A DNA stretch of 64,000 bases from Vitis vinifera (Eukaryota > Streptophyta > Magnoliopsida > Vitales > Vitaceae). Position numbers and translations under genes: made by a program. The stretch covers positions 697,001-761,000 of the forward strand of contig NC_081821.1 of NCBI RefSeq assembly GCF_030704535.1, given 5' to 3'. Under the pieces are notes generated by a model. The model did no database searches, had not been told where the DNA came from, and saw only the letters and a list, made by a program, of their open reading frames with translations. Position 1 is the stretch's first letter, and every line of letters starts with the position of its first letter. Positions 1-13,852 of this stretch are shown here, piece after piece.

Positions 1-1
1 T

Positions 2-1489
2 GATGAAAAGATTGATGTGGTTTCCACATCCCGAAGATTTGGATCAGACAACTGGATGCATTTAGTGAGACATGAACCAACTTGCACGGATCTACTATCT
101 GGGTTTGGGGCTCGGACTGATTCCTCACATGGGTTCTCTTCATTTGTTGATCAAAATGATGTTGCTGCCAACACGATGAAAAAACATCTAGAACATGAAA
201 GCAAGTTTAACTTGCTGGCAGGCCCATGGTCCATGATGCCTTCTGGCCTCTCTCTTAATTTGCTGGAGTCTAGCATTAAGGTACCTGTACAAGGCAGTGA
301 CATGCCTTACCAAACACGGGGGGATGCTAGGTTTGGTGGGTTCAGTGAGTATCCCACACTACATGGTCATAGAGTTGAGCTACAGCAAGGAAACTGGTTG
401 ATGCCTCCACCGGCTCAATCACATTTTGAGAATTTTGCTCATTCAAGAGAGCTAATGCCGAAACCTATTTTGGTTCAGAAGCAAGAGGCTGTGAAACCCA
501 AGGATGGAAACTGCAAGCTCTTTGGCATTCCTCTAATTGGTAATCCTGTTATATCAGAACCAGCAATGTCATACAGAAGCATGACAAATGAGCCAGCAGG
601 TCATTTACATCTTGCGCCTAGTGCATTTGATTCTGATCAAAAGTCTGAACAGTCAAAAGGTGCTAAATCAACCGATAATCCTCTGGCTGTTAGTGAGCAG
701 GAGAAACCATGCCAAACTTCTCTCCCTCTTTCAAGAGATGTTCAGGGAAAAGTTCAGAGTGTTTCAACAAGGAGTTGCACCAAGGTTTGCATACATTCAT
801 TGGATGGTTGTTGGTTTCTTAATAATGAGTATGAAATTTGGAAAATGCTTGCTGGATATAAGATTGTTCCACAAATTTGTTTCATTGCTGTCAGTTGCTT
901 AATGAGTATAGGAAATTTGGTAAGAAATTCTCAACAAAAAAAACATGGTGTTTTCAGGTTCACAAGCAGGGAATTGCTCTTGGTAGATCTGTGGACCTTA
1001 CTAAATTCAACAACTATGATGAATTGATTGCTGAATTGGATCAGTTGTTCGAATTCGGGGGCGAGTTAATGGCTCCCAAGAAGAATTGGCTGATTGTGTA
1101 TACTGATGATGAGGGTGATATGATGCTTGTTGGAGATGATCCATGGCAGTAAGGATTCCTTTTATGTAAATTAATTCTGTGTTTGTATTTCATTTTCAAC
1201 TTTTACAAGTTGAATTTATATCTTTAATTGCCATCTGAGTCACTCATGCAGCTTTCTTCTCAGCCAAGGTTTATCATTAACTGAGCAATTTTGTATTTTT
1301 TTTCAAAATAGGGAATTTTGTGGCATGGTTCGGAAGATCTACATTTACACCAGAGAGGAGGTGCAAAGGATGAATCCAGGGACCTTAAATTCAAAGAATG
1401 ACGATAATCCATCAGTTGCAGAAGGCATGGATGCAAAAGAAGTGAAACGTCAGCCGGTTCCTTTGACATCAAACCTAGAGAATTGCTAG
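2..1489 (+). CDS. ARF2: Auxin response factor, ARF2-like (3' part, 5' end outside window)
   Basis: ARFs bind auxin-response elements in promoters and dimerise with Aux/IAA repressors through a C-terminal PB1 domain. Visible exons are 2-784, 958-1148 and 1312-1489, all with GT-AG junctions. The first is the end of the middle region, including the KLFGIPL motif common in the ARF1/ARF2 clade. The second gives the PB1 domain, starting VHKQGIALGRSVDLTKF with its conserved lysine and an acidic DEGDMMLVGDDPW stretch. The third is the tail EFCGMVRKIYIYTREEV...MNPGTL, ending in NLENC and a TAG. The B3 DNA-binding and ARF domains must lie before position 1. The middle region is not glutamine-rich, which fits a repressor-class ARF. 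ARF2 is the best guess; ARF1 or ARF9/11 relatives are alternatives. Confidence 0.9.
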
Positions 1490-4106
1490 ATTTAACTCCC
1501 ATGGTTCTAGGTAATATTGCTGGACATATTTAAGTTGCCTTACCCCCTCATTCAATTGGCTTGTTTGTCCTTTTTCCCCTTTGCATAATTCAGCAAGTTT
1601 TAGATTGTTATAAGAAACTTAAAAACACATGGATCTTTTGTCAGGTTTTTGTGCATTGATCAGAGAAGCTTGCTATGGTTGTTTTAGTAGGAAGGGCAAT
1701 TGAACTAATTGAGATGCACAAGAGTCTCTTACCTCTTTTAGACAGGTTTGTCTATCCGAATAGGAGGCATTTTTATATTCCCAATTTTGGACATGTTGTG
1801 GAGTTAGTACACTCTATGATATCCAGTTATATATTTTATATATAATATGTACACGAGTAATTTCGGCAAGGCAATGATCTGGCCTTGCTATCTGAATCAA
1901 ATTCCTCCCTGTACAGAGCTCTGTTTTATCAATTGTCTGAACCTGTTCATGTAATTAAGAAGTAATACATCAAGTAATGTTCATTTTGTTGGTTTCCATC
2001 TTTTCTTCGAATTACTGCAATAACACCACATTCTTGGGGGTGCATTTTTCACAAGGATATCAGCATTGTGGTTGCCCTTTTTTTTTTTTTTTTAAATCTT
2101 GTATGCACGATGAATTGGAATCATTCCGATGTGGGTATATGCCATCTCTGGAATTTGAAGTTGAGATTGAGTCAACTTTCATTGGTTAGGTTTTTGAATG
2201 GTTGTACATTCGGGTGGTTCTTGTTCTCTGGACTCTGGGAGGCCCCAGTTGATGATGGGTTTTAGTCCATGGCATGTGAGTTGTAGGCTGTGTACCCCAT
2301 TGGTGGGTGTCGTGTGCTTCAGGGATGGAGCCCAGAAAACGTATGCCATTCGAGAGGGAACTGTGTTAAAATAAAGTCACCAGAGCCAGCTCATTCTGTG
2401 TTTATCTGACAAGGTCAATCCTTGGGTTTTTGAAGCCTTTAACAGGTCTGCGAGTAGGATATTTGATGCGTGGGGTTGAGTTGGGTGTTTTAGGCTATGG
2501 CGGGGGAAATGTTTCGGAAACAGTTTCTACATATGGTTTTTGAAAATTATTGTGTTTGAACATAAGTTTGTTGGGAACTGAAAATGTTTTTTTAATTTGT
2601 TTTGTATATTCCTAAATGTGTTTTAAAAATGATTTTTATATTTTAGTGATTTATTTTAGATTATTTTGTATATTTAAAAAAAGTGAAAATAATTAAATCA
2701 TGTTTTGAACAAATATATTGTTTTATGTTTTGAAGAATAGAGAATTGTTTATTTGATTTTTTTATTGACAAATGTGTTTATTTTTATTTTTTCTGTAAAG
2801 CAGAAAAGTGTTTTGATGAACAGGACCAGCCTCAGTTGCATGTTATTACCCAATCCCAAAGATTTAGCTTGTGGTCGCCCCCACTCCAAATGCTTATTTG
2901 TGTTGTCTGGGTATTGGTGCATCAAGTAATTTACTGGGCAGAGATCCAACTTATATATTCCTAGAGATTTCAAATAGTTGGATGAAGAATTACTTCAAAG
3001 CAAAGAGATGACTTGGGCTTAGCCTTATTGGGACAGGGATTGTGGGTCTAAGCTTTGATAGGCTTGGTTCTTTACGTTATCGGACAGCCTAAAGCAAAGG
3101 ATGTCATGAATCTGTGGGTATTTTCTGTCGTTCGTGTACACTTACCAGATCAAATCAAATCGGTTGAAAGTCTTCTTTCTAGGATATCACGTTCACCCTC
3201 TTATGCAGCCATGATATGGATGCCACTGCACTTCACATCCCAAAGGGTTCAGCTTAACTGAGATTATATTTTTGCCTGGGCTTCCTCTATAATAGTGTAT
3301 GGAACTACGCCTACCAAGCTTTTAGGAAAATTAGGGGTTTAATTTGAGCAGGTTTGGTTCAGGATATTTGGTGGGCTTAGACATTCATTTTTAATTCTCA
3401 AGTTGGGCTTTGGTCAGGTCTTTTTAACCAAGCTCAATTTGGATTGGGCTTTGATTTGAATAATCCAAACTTGATTTAATGTTTCTATAATATATACTAT
3501 CCTATATAATAAGGTACATTTTCCATTTAGATCTTACGAAAATATCAAATTATATTATTATATCATAAACCTCCTCAGTTTTTAGAAGAATATATAAATT
3601 TATTTTTACCTTTTTTTTTTTTCTTTTTTTTATGTAGTAGTTATCTTGAAATCGTGTCCTCTTTTACCATTTGAAATTTTATATAAATATATAGAAAAAA
3701 GTTCGATCAATCCAAACTCAATGTGAGTTGGAGGTCAAGTTGGGTTGAGCTCAAACTGATTGTTTCTTAATTTGAGTTGGGTTTGGTTAGATATTAACCT
3801 GCCCAATCCGCCCACGTTTCAGGCCTAAGGAAAATTGGTACTTTTTAACAATTTTTTTCTTACTTCCATCCGATTCTTGAGGCTTTGGAGACATTGCAGT
3901 GAAGCTCATAGCTAATTCACAGAACAAGGAATAAAGTCATAACTCAAATCCAAACTTTATTTTAAAGCAGAAAAAGACTGAGGTTACAGGCTTCGAAGCG
4001 TTTCTGATTTCCTACTAACAGGAGCTAAAGAAACCTGTCGAGGCTGCTATTCCTTACATCTGAATCATGGCCTGTAAAACCTACCTGATCATCCATCAGA
4101 GAAAAC
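1490..4106. other. Intergenic, 3' flanks of convergent ARF and ICE1-like genes
   Basis: The ARF gene (+) and the ICE1-like gene (-) converge here, so both ends should hold 3' UTR. The rest is AT-rich, with T-runs near 2080 and 3610. The stretch around 3340-3820 repeats short degenerate phrases such as GGTTTGGTT and TTGGGCTT, as decayed repeats do. I see no gene; the longest open frames are under 80 codons and have no recognisable domain. Confidence 0.6.
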
Positions 4107-5836
4107 CTACATCATGCCATGGAAACCTGCTGAATCTAAGAGCACTGCTTTGATTTGCTCAGGATGGACGTCCTGCCCTTCCTTGCTTTGCTGAAAATAC
4201 AAAGAAATCAGTCATGTTGAGATCATCACTTTCATCTAGACTGGTAGTGTATGTAAAACCATTGTCATTCCTTGGAAAGTTTAGGATGTAGCAACAAGAA
4301 AGTTTTTATTGAAAGTACAATGTCAGAGTAACACAGTTCTATCTATTTGGGGTTCGTTTGGTATGCGGGAAATAAGGCATGAAAATAAGAAATTCATTTT
4401 CATTTTCTATTCATTACCGTGCTCCAATTATTAGTTAGAAATGATAATGTGAATCAAAAATCAATATCATGAATACTAAAACAGTCTTGTAGGGATTTAA
4501 ATTCCTCTCTTCTACATAATATTCTGATATACTTTCATTCCTACTCTCACTCCCATTCTTATTCCCACATACCAAACACATCCTAAAATCATACATGTAG
4601 AAACATGCAAAATATGGCATGAACTATAGCTTCTTCCAAAAAAACAAATACACTAATTGGATGGATGAATTACTGATAATTATAGGATAGATAGAAATGA
4701 ACTAAAATAAGACCCATCAAAAAGTGATACCTAGCTCCTTGGATTGACATCAAATTTTCCTATAAATAGAACTAAGTATGATTTACACTTAATACCTTAA
4801 CGTTCTTATATTAGATAAGTACCTCAGCTCGAAAAATATCCAAAGCAAACCCATTGAAACAGCTGATAACAGCTTGCTGAATGTCTAGCCCAAGGCTGTC
4901 CAGAGCCCTCATGGTGGAGAGCAATAGACCTGGTCTGCGGCCACAGAACATGTGGATGTTTACAGCTCTTCCCTCTCTTGCCCTAACTTCAACCTACAGC
5001 ACAACCGTATAAGATGCCACCTCAGACAGATATATCACTCAATGCATAGACATACCGCCAATAGATAAAGTGCATACAAATGAACGATGAATACAATGAG
5101 GTCATGAACAAAACTGCACCTAAAGTTTTCAGCGGTAGAAACAGAATGAGGAACAAGAAAGCGAGTCTTACCCTTGCAGGTTGACCATTCGGGCTTGATA
5201 ATGAGCTTGGGCAAAGTTCTTCCTTGATACGGCAGGGAAGGGTAGGAGGGGTTGGTGTCAAAGGGTGGAAGCTTGTGGTAGGTGTCAGTGACGAGCCAGG
5301 AGGGGTGGACTCCAGTTCATTATGGAGGTTGTTGATCCTTTGCAGAAGTTCCTTCAAGTACTCAATTGCATCCCCAAGGATTGAAGCCCTATCCATCTGT
5401 CAAGAAGCCAATACAACTCATATTATGCCATTTTCATAAGGCACTGCTAAAATTTTCAAGCTTCAAAAACATCTTATTAATGGATTCCACCCAGCAGTAG
5501 CATGATCTCTCTTTCTTCCAAGCCAGCTTGAACCCTGATCATATTTTTTTTGATAAGTAGCTCAAATCCTAATTCGATATTTCTAGTAATAGTCTTCAAG
5601 ACAAAGGATGATAAAATATAGAAAAAGAACTTAATGCTGAATTTTGACAAGCATCTTCACTCTACTCCCAGTCAAAGTGCCCTATGTTGCCTGGTTTTGA
5701 TATGAAGTTACCCCCAATTCTCAATGAACCTCATAGAACTGAACCTGTGTCCTCTTGGAGGAAAACTCACAAAATCACACCTCTCACTAGAAACCCTACA
5801 CTCAAAGATCCACGTTACAAATAAATAAATAAATAA

Positions 5837-5882
<46 letters not shown>

Positions 5883-7627
5883 GAAAGATCTATTACCCCA
5901 GGCAGGGCAAAACCAAAGTTAAAGCATAAAAGGAGTGAGTAAAGTCAAGTGATAGATCCAAGAATGGATGGGGCCTCACACAGCAAAGACAGAAGTCAAA
6001 CAACAAAAAGGAAGAGAAGAGAACCAAGTACAGTATATCACTGAAAAGCAAAAGAAAAAAACAAAATTCAATTCGACATTTCATAGGGTTATACCATAAA
6101 GTTGAACAAAAGAAGGAGCTTTCATAATCCACTTTAACCTTCAAAGGTGTTAAATAATAGAATTTCATTTCCATGCCTGTGGTCCAAGAAATTCTGGTGA
6201 AATTTAAAACCACTCCACCAAAGACCATGTGAATGGATTTAATGCCAACTTTCATATTTAATTCACAGAGATTTTGGAACACATTTTGAAACAAAAGATG
6301 CCACTTATTGAACAAAAAAGTGTAAAAGGAATGCTGCATGATTCATGAAATGAAAAACACAAAATATGACTGTAATTCATACCGGATGGCCCTGAAAATG
6401 AAGAGAATAATAGTAATTTGTAATTGAATTCATTGGAACAGAACAGCTCATTACCTTGCTAATTTTTGGGACAACAGATCGCAGCATGTACAGCCTATCA
6501 TTGAGCTTCTTCCGGCGGCGCCTCTCTGCCATTAAATTTTTAGCAGGGAGACCCTTCTTCTTCCCCTTGTGATCTCCACCAGTAACAGTGCTATTTGCAT
6601 TTGAGTTGTTCCCACTGTTCTTGCCATTCTCCTCCATCTTGTTATTCTCTGTAAGCTCATCCGAATCATAATTCAAACCCGACGCATCAATGCTGGCATC
6701 CTCAATATCTTCTGCATTGCTGTTTCTCCACTTCCTATCATTTTCTTCACCCATTTCCCTCTTTCCCTTATCATCCTCAACCCCACTCAAAACCTGACCA
6801 CCTTCAGGCCCCAAACCCCCCAAAATGCTGCCATTATCAGCTAAATTCTTCCTCAAAGCTGCTCTCTTCTGAAAGAGAGTGGGCTGTGCACCCACTGAAG
6901 GGAAAGTTTCGAGAGGCCTCAGCAACTTAGACCTATTCACAAACAAAGAGTTCATAGAACCCTCCTCAAAACCTCGAATCCCCGATGAACTGAACCCGGC
7001 GCCAATAGGAGCACTGTTTTCGGTCAGTTGGAGCACCCGGGTGATTCCAAATTGAGGCTCAGAGATCAGATTAGGAGTGTTCATCTGGGCATGCGAGCCC
7101 ATATCGGCGAAATGGGGCAAAACCTCACCTCCCCGATTAACCAAAGTCTGGGAATTTGGAGCTTGAGTCTCCAAGAACCCCTGCTCGCAACCCATATCAA
7201 AGCTATGCTCTAAAGGGTTGTTGGAAATGAGGTTGAGGAGTGAAGATAAGGTGGGTTTTGGAGGCAAGAAGAACTGCACCTGAGATGGGTCGAGATTGTT
7301 GAACACTGAAGACGACGGAGAACACGAAGACGACGAGTCCACTGGGTGCAGCAGCAAATTATCAGCTCCAGCCAGGTTAGTAGAGAAGGAAATATCTCTA
7401 ATTTCCTGGTGATTCTGACCGGCATTGCCAGTAAAGTACCACTCATCATCAACATCAAGCATGGATTTGAAGGTAGAAAGAGAACCCATATCATCTTTAC
7501 TACTGTCCACCACTCCACAGCTGCTGCCGCCGCCGTTGTTGTTATTGCTGTTTCTGATCCATGAAGCAGCCTCCTCCTCCTCTTCTCTCCCCTCCATCCA
7601 CACCACGCCGTTCACCCCCGACAACAT
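4107..7627 (-). CDS. ICE1: ICE1/SCREAM-type bHLH transcription factor
   Basis: ICE1/SCRM proteins are MYC-like bHLH activators of CBF cold-response genes, and they partner SPCH, MUTE and FAMA in stomatal development. Exons in transcript order are 7627-6455, 5396-5172, 4993-4823 and 4190-4107, giving 550 aa. The start is the ATG of [16 protein letters not shown]; the open frame continues upstream without another ATG. Residues 1-360 are low-complexity and Ser/Asn/Gly-rich. The basic region and helix 1 (about 366-391, [20 protein letters not shown]) end exactly at the first splice junction. Exon 2 gives helix 2 and the zipper-like extension ([20 protein letters not shown]). Exons 3-4 encode the ACT-like tail, [18 protein letters not shown] to GFHGMM. 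ICE1 and ICE2 cannot be separated from sequence alone. It is divergent from ClpC across a 7-kb spacer. Confidence 0.93.
4345..4589. mobile_element. MITE-like terminal-inverted-repeat element in ICE1 intron 3
   Basis: The left end (4345-4376) reads GTTCGTTTGGTATGCGGGAA and the right end (4558-4589), reverse-complemented, reads ATGTGTTTGGTATGTGGGAA. The pair forms an imperfect terminal inverted repeat of about 30 bp. The interior is short, AT-rich and has no coding potential. Size and structure fit a non-autonomous DNA transposon, possibly hAT-like from the GTTTGGTA core. I could not find a convincing target-site duplication, so family and exact borders are uncertain. It lies between exons 3 and 4 of the ICE1-like gene. 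Confidence 0.6.
5818..5880. repeat. Compound microsatellite (AAAT)n(AT)n in ICE1 intron 1
   Basis: About seven AAAT units run directly into some 20 AT units. It lies inside the first intron of the ICE1-like gene and is likely length-polymorphic. Confidence 0.95.
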
Positions 7628-7735
7628 TTCAATACTTTTCTCCACCCTTTTTCCCTTGTGGGCAATTTTCCGGGAAAAAGCGAGGGAAAGCGCAACCTGG
7701 GTTGAAGAAAAGAGAAAGGGTAGAGCCCCAGGGGA

Positions 7736-7750
7736 GTTATATACTTATAG
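7736..7750 (-). promoter_or_regulatory. Putative TATA element of the ICE1-like gene
   Basis: On the minus strand the sequence reads CTATAAGTATATAAC, about 110 bp upstream of the start codon. This would allow a leader of about 80 nt. The position and sequence fit a plant TATA box; the transcription start itself cannot be seen. Confidence 0.45.
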
Positions 7751-10700
7751 GGAGCAGGTGGAGAAGGGGAAAAAGGGGGCATTACCCTTTTTCAGATGTC
7801 CATTTTGGGAATCTTCCACAGCTTCGCTCGCAACGTTACATTCACCTACTGGTTCAAATCTCAATCGCCCCTCTCCACTGCTCCCTTGTATTCGTTATCA
7901 TTCATAGGATTGTCTCATTAATGGAAAATACACACAGGGTCCCCTCCATACCTCATGGGTCTACTACACCTATTGAAACAGGCAAAGTGTAAAAATGGTA
8001 GAAGAAAAATTCCTTGTATAAATAAAAATTCCTACATTTCTAACTAAAACCCAAAAGAAAAAAAGGGAAAATGAGACATTCATTAGTGAATATTTGGTCC
8101 AATTAGTCGTTAAAAGATCTTGATGGTTTGTATATTTAGCCCCAATGATTTAGATTTAGTCTCCTCTATTTCAAGGTTTCACATCTTAAAATTGAACGTA
8201 ACAAAACAAGATTAATATCCAAAATATTATTATTAATTTGTAAAAATATTTTTATATGTGAAAAGGTATATCATACCTTAGGGGTCTCGAGTTTGAGATT
8301 TAATTTGATGAGACAGCCGAGCATCTGCAAGTAGTTGGTGATGCCCTGTTTTAGAAAGTAGAATCAAGGGAAGAGGGTTGAACCCAAATGAGATAATGAT
8401 GACTTACTAGCAAATTATGGTAATGTAATGCCAGCCAATTATGGGAAAATAGGGATTTAGGGGGCTTTCCCATTTGGACTAAGGTTGGTATGAGTCCATT
8501 AAAAATGGAGGAACATTTTTATTTTTTCATGAGTTGTACAAAGAGCCATTTTAGGAATCATGACGAAAATGTACTCTTAGCTACCAAATAATAGCTAAAA
8601 ATATCATTACAAATATAATGGGGCCTCCCGTTTGGTGTCCTTCTTGCCTCAATCAGTCTTGTCTCCTTGGGTATTTTGGAGGATGTGCAATGCCCCCACA
8701 GTTTGACACATGACTCATGATGATGAATTATGTTGACCATAACTAGAATGCAAATGGTTCAAAATGAAGACAAATTGATATTACCGTATTTTAGGTATCT
8801 CTAATTTAACTTTTTAGAAATTTGAATTCAGATGAATGTGAAAAAAGAAAAAAAATAATTTAACTTTTTAGAAATTTGAATTCAGATGAATGTGAAAAAA
8901 GAAAAAAAAAAAAAAAAAGGAATTCGAATGGCATAGTGTAGAAACCCAATTGGATTGAAAGACTGAAGAGGCCAAGTTTCTCGTGAAGGCTCTCTGTTCG
9001 CTGCACCTAACACCCAATCGCAGCCTTAACCTCCTCCTCTCTCTCTCTCTCTCTCTCTTCCCTCTTCCTCTGAGGAATCAGGATATGGTCCCTCCAACGG
9101 TCACTTATTTCCCTCATCGATCTACACTTGTCAGCCATCTCCCTCACTCTTTCCTAGATTTCTTCAAGTCAATTTTGTGTTCTTTAACATTTAAAACAAT
9201 TTTCTACCTCACCAAACAAATTTATGAACTTTTTCATAGAATCCTTCTACAATTTAAAGTATTTTTAGTTATTTTTTATAAAGAATAATGGATACAATGG
9301 AGTATATACAATTGCATCTTTATTTAATAAGGCTTCTAATATAAGAACTCTTTTTAATATTTAATTTATTTGTTTCCAACTGTTTGTAGAAACTAATTTT
9401 TAATTACTATTTTCAAATATAGTGCCCTTATTGGCATTTTGTTTTGTTTCCTCTCTTTTCTAAGGCACCCCAAATGGCCTTAAAGAATAAAGCCCATAAA
9501 AAGGCACAGAAACTCAGGATTCTTGATTGTAGTCATGGGAGTTAAACAGTTGACACCACTACTTTCATTTATGAATGTAAATGTTGGCTTTTACGGTACC
9601 CCAATCTGAAACGAATGGAACAGTGGTAGGTGGCAAATTCTTATGCTATGGGCCCAATGAATATATTATGTAGCAATGCATTCAAGTTGCTGCAACAAAT
9701 GCCCAAGAGTAAGAAATTGAGAATGACAAGAATCTTAAATAGTTTGCAGCTTGGCTGCTATGGCTTCGATGGGAAATGGGTCTTTAATGTTCTTTGTGTA
9801 AACCTCGTGAGCTTGGATATTCAAGGTTGCCTTCTTTTGTGGGCTCATTCTATAACATTCTCATCTCTCAAATGAGTTGAAGTCAAGTCTTATTTTGAAA
9901 GTTTTTTTTTTTTCAAAAGGCTAAAAGTGGCATTTGAAGGTCGAATATAACATTTAATAATATTTTAATTGAACCATCAAATGTTATTTTTTAAAAAAGT
10001 ACAAAAATGTTCGCTTAGCCCGTAGAAGGAAAACTTTAAGGTTACCTTTGACTCAAGAGATATAATAAAATATGTATATTTTAAGATATTATATCTTATT
10101 GAATATAAAAAAAACATATTTTAAGTAATATGGTATCTTATAATAAACAATCTTATGGACATCATATTTTAAAGTAACATATTTAATGAAATATGTTTAC
10201 ATTTAGTTTGTGAAATGAATGAAAAATAATATGAAATATATATATTATTTTCAATGGTTAAAACAAAAATTATTTCACATTCCAATATTTATTTTAAAAA
10301 ATGAAACTTTCTTATATTTAACAATATTATAATTAAAATATTTAAACTTTATAAATAAAGATTTTAAATTATGTTATTTAATGTATAAATTATATTTATA
10401 TATTATATATTAATATTATTTTATAAATATTTTTTTAGTTTTCCTTTTTTAACCATAAATTTATTTTATAATATAAAAAATTATTTTTCAAAATGAGTAT
10501 ATTAAAAAAAACAAAAAATTGATAAAAATAAATAAATTTATAATATATGTGATATGTATATCCTACATCTTAGTTGAACATAGAATATGATAAGTAATGA
10601 GATAATCAAACATGACTTGAGAGTATTACAAGTACCAAATTCCTACTTACCTTTTTCTAAGTGAACCCCACAGAACCTACATTTGAAGTGATATTTGGTT

Positions 10701-11998
10701 AATTGAATTTTTAACAATGTTAAAGCATTTGTTATTTTTCAAAATATTAAATCAAGTGCAATAGTAAAAATAGTTGCTTCTACTTGTACAATAATTAAAG
10801 GTAGAAGTTACATGTTGTCCTAGCAAGCTCTAACTCTTCTCCATAACTATTTTTACTAGTGATAGTGTGTTGGATTATTCTAAATGCTTTGGTCATTAAA
10901 GGGTTTGATTACAATATTGATTCAATATGTATCCGAAAAAAACTAACTAACCAATTAAATCATACAAGACATATATTTAGACGTTATTACTTTGTATTGA
11001 ATTTAATCTCATTATTTTGTATTTTGATCTCATTGTTTTATATCTTAGTTTTATTATTTATATCAAATCTTTTTTTTTTGTACCTTAGTCTTATTATTTG
11101 TATCATTATCCAATTTACCATATGTCATAACAGTTGAAATGAAAAGTTCGATAAATACTTATCATATGAATTATCCCACCCTAATCTTTGTGAACTCAGT
11201 GACTAACATAAGAAGTAGAGTCTAAGTTTTCTCGAAAAGAACCAAACTTACCATTTGATTAATGGGCCTTTGCCTCTCATTTTAGCCTGATTTAATATTA
11301 GACCATTTTGATACTTGACCTGATCATCTTAATATCTTATAGCTACCTAACCCTACCTTGCAGTGCTCTCAAAAAGGGAAATGTTTGCTTGTTTATAAAT
11401 CAAGATCTCTTATTCTTCCTTTTCTCCCATTTTTGCGATTATAGTAAGCAAAAGGCTAAAGGGGTATAACTTAGTGAATGCTTCACAAAATTGATATTGA
11501 CTAAGGAAGATATTCTTTTCATGATTTGCAGGGAAAGGGAGCACAAATTGTCATGTCGATTCAATATTACAAGTACTTGCAATGCCTCTTTAGCCCACCT
11601 ATTTATGTCCACTCAATATGATAAGGACGTAATTACAACACATGATAAAAATAAAAAAGCGCATGATAGAATATTCATATTTATTTTTGATGTGGACTTT
11701 TTTAATTTTTTTTTCTTTTTTTAATAATATGGATACACGGTTTTTTTATTTTATATATATTTCTTTAGCATGCCATGTTTAGGTAGCATTGAATGTTATT
11801 TTATTTAGAGCACTTCATGTAGCCATGTGAAACATAGGCTCCAAAGGTTCTAAAACAAAATAGGAAAAAAAATGGAAAATGGAAAATGTTAAAAAATTAA
11901 TAATTCTTTTTATTTCCCCTGAAAAATATATGGAAATTTAGATAAAATACATTTATCATAAACTTATTTTTTTCTATATAATAATTTTTTCTTATATA

Positions 11999-12049
<51 letters not shown>

Positions 12050-12651
12050 CTCTCTTTTTTTTTTTTATATTTCTTTTCCTTTAAATTTTGGGAAATCAAA
12101 TTTAGAGTTAGTAATTGGTGCCTTTAATCTTGTTCCCACTATGATGGGATCAAGTGTGGCATCCCATAAAAAAAATTGTTGGGTTGTATTGTGTTCTTGA
12201 TGTGGGGAGATTGAAGCGAACACTTGAGTTTTGATTCAATTGGTTAGTTATTGGTTTTTAGCCAATTTCCAAACTTTAAATACTTTTTTCGTACATTTTT
12301 ACTCTAATCAAAATCATTTTGATGCTAAAAAGTATATCCTCGACATCCCAAACTCTTATATCAATGAAAGTTTTATATGTATCAAAAACTCAATATTATT
12401 AGGATGGTAATGGCATGCTTGTGTCATCTTGTTCCAATCTCATTTCATTTATTTAAATTAATTCCTAATCCTGTTAACAAAAAAAAAATAGTAAAATAAG
12501 TAGTGTAGGTATAAGAATTGATTTTCTTTTTCAAAAAATTTAATTCTTTTTTATGTTTAAAATATTAAATTCTATTAAAAATAAACACAATTGATAGCTA
12601 AATAACTATTATAAATATTTATAGTTTATTTTTTATGAGAAAATAATATTA

Positions 12652-12685
<34 letters not shown>

Positions 12686-13840
12686 AAAAAAGTTGAAAAT
12701 AAAAAAAAATCAATTAAAATAATTTTTTTATTTAATATTATATATAATTGGGTGGGGTGGGACAAACTCACATCTAAACCCACCCAGGTTTTAAAAAAAA
12801 TTTCAAATATTTCCCAAACTCATTTATATTTATCCCAATTCAATATTAGAGATAGATGTATCAAATACTCGAAAAAAAACTCATCCTATTGCATTTCCTA
12901 AACATTATTCAAAATCATGACATTAAAATATTTAAAAATGATCGATTCAAATTTAATAACGACATAACCCATTTGATTTAAAAGTTTAAAATAATAGATA
13001 ATATTTTGTATCCTTATTCATGACCTATTTTATCACAAACTTTCAATGTTCCAAATCAAAAGTTTGGTGTGATACTAAATCAATACCATAATTTTTTTTT
13101 AAATTTAATTATTAATAAAATAAATTCAATTAGTTTATTTTTGGATTAAAGAAACTTAGATAAATAAACATATAATATCTTATATGCAAATTGAAATTGA
13201 TTTGCTTCTAAAAGTATTTATTTTTTAATAAAAAAAATTAGATAAATAAACAATCAAACATGATGGCTGTTGCAAATCCATTAGAATTCCAAAATGTGGC
13301 CATATACAGCTTCAAAAAAAAAAAGAAAAAAAAAGCCCACTCCAGTTCGTGAATCCAAAAGCCCATTTACAAAAGCACCAACAAAACAGGCCTTTGTTTA
13401 ATCATAAGATGACTTGAGAGGGCCCATGTTAACCTTCCAATTGAGGCCCAAAAAGGCCCACAAAGGGAAAAACACAGACAAGGAAGAGAGTATAACTGGT
13501 GGCAGCGTTGACAACAAGGCCGCAGACTGACGCCGACCCAATTGGGCCAATTCTACTAGATATTTTCACTCAAAGTGTCTCAGTAAAAATTTCCAAAACT
13601 CCAGGCCCATCTATGCTAATAAAATTCGTGCATTTCGTTAAATAGCCTCATAATCAGTGACCTTCATCGAGATTTCCGGTTTGCACGAAACCCCTCGCAA
13701 AAAAGAAGAATCTCCAGACATCCGTGTACGTCTACTCTGCCGTGACATTGACCGACGGATATTACCTAAATATTTAAGTTAATCAAACGGTTGAAATCCC
13801 CCCGGACGCATCATCAACGGTCCACAGGCGTCGGGAGAGG
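7751..13840. other. AT-rich spacer between divergent ICE1-like and ClpC genes, no gene seen
   Basis: About 6 kb of strongly AT-rich DNA. It holds simple repeats: CT-rich at 9036-9058, (TA)n at about 12005-12035, and (CT)n(TA)n at about 12650-12684. It also holds the 54-bp duplication listed separately and many homopolymer runs. Open frames are short and lack domains. Both ends will include promoter DNA of the flanking genes. Confidence 0.65.
8802..8909. repeat. 54-bp tandem duplication
   Basis: Two head-to-tail copies, 8802-8855 and 8856-8909, each begin TAATTTAACTTTTTAGAAAT and end in an A-rich run. They are practically identical up to the A-tract, so the duplication is recent or slippage-driven. 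Both sit in the spacer upstream of the ICE1-like gene. Confidence 0.93.
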
Positions 13841-13852
13841 TTATAATATAAG
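13841..13852 (+). promoter_or_regulatory. Putative TATA element of ClpC
   Basis: TTATAATATAAG follows a GC-richer stretch and precedes a purine-rich leader (GAGAGTGCAGGAGGGG). A start 25-35 bp downstream would give a leader exon of about 230 nt, ending at the splice donor at 14106. Confidence 0.45.

Noticed and set aside
5540-5575. LINE tail (T-run, then GATAAGTAGC) in ICE1 intron 1
   Set aside because: The motif fits, but the segment is too short and lacks a convincing target duplication.
7425-7992. Plus-strand frames of 143-160 codons
   Set aside because: They lie antisense to ICE1 exon 1 and its leader and reflect its Ser/Glu-rich composition.
8983-9288. 101-codon plus-strand frame
   Set aside because: Driven by a CT microsatellite and hydrophobic low-complexity sequence, with no domain or gene structure.
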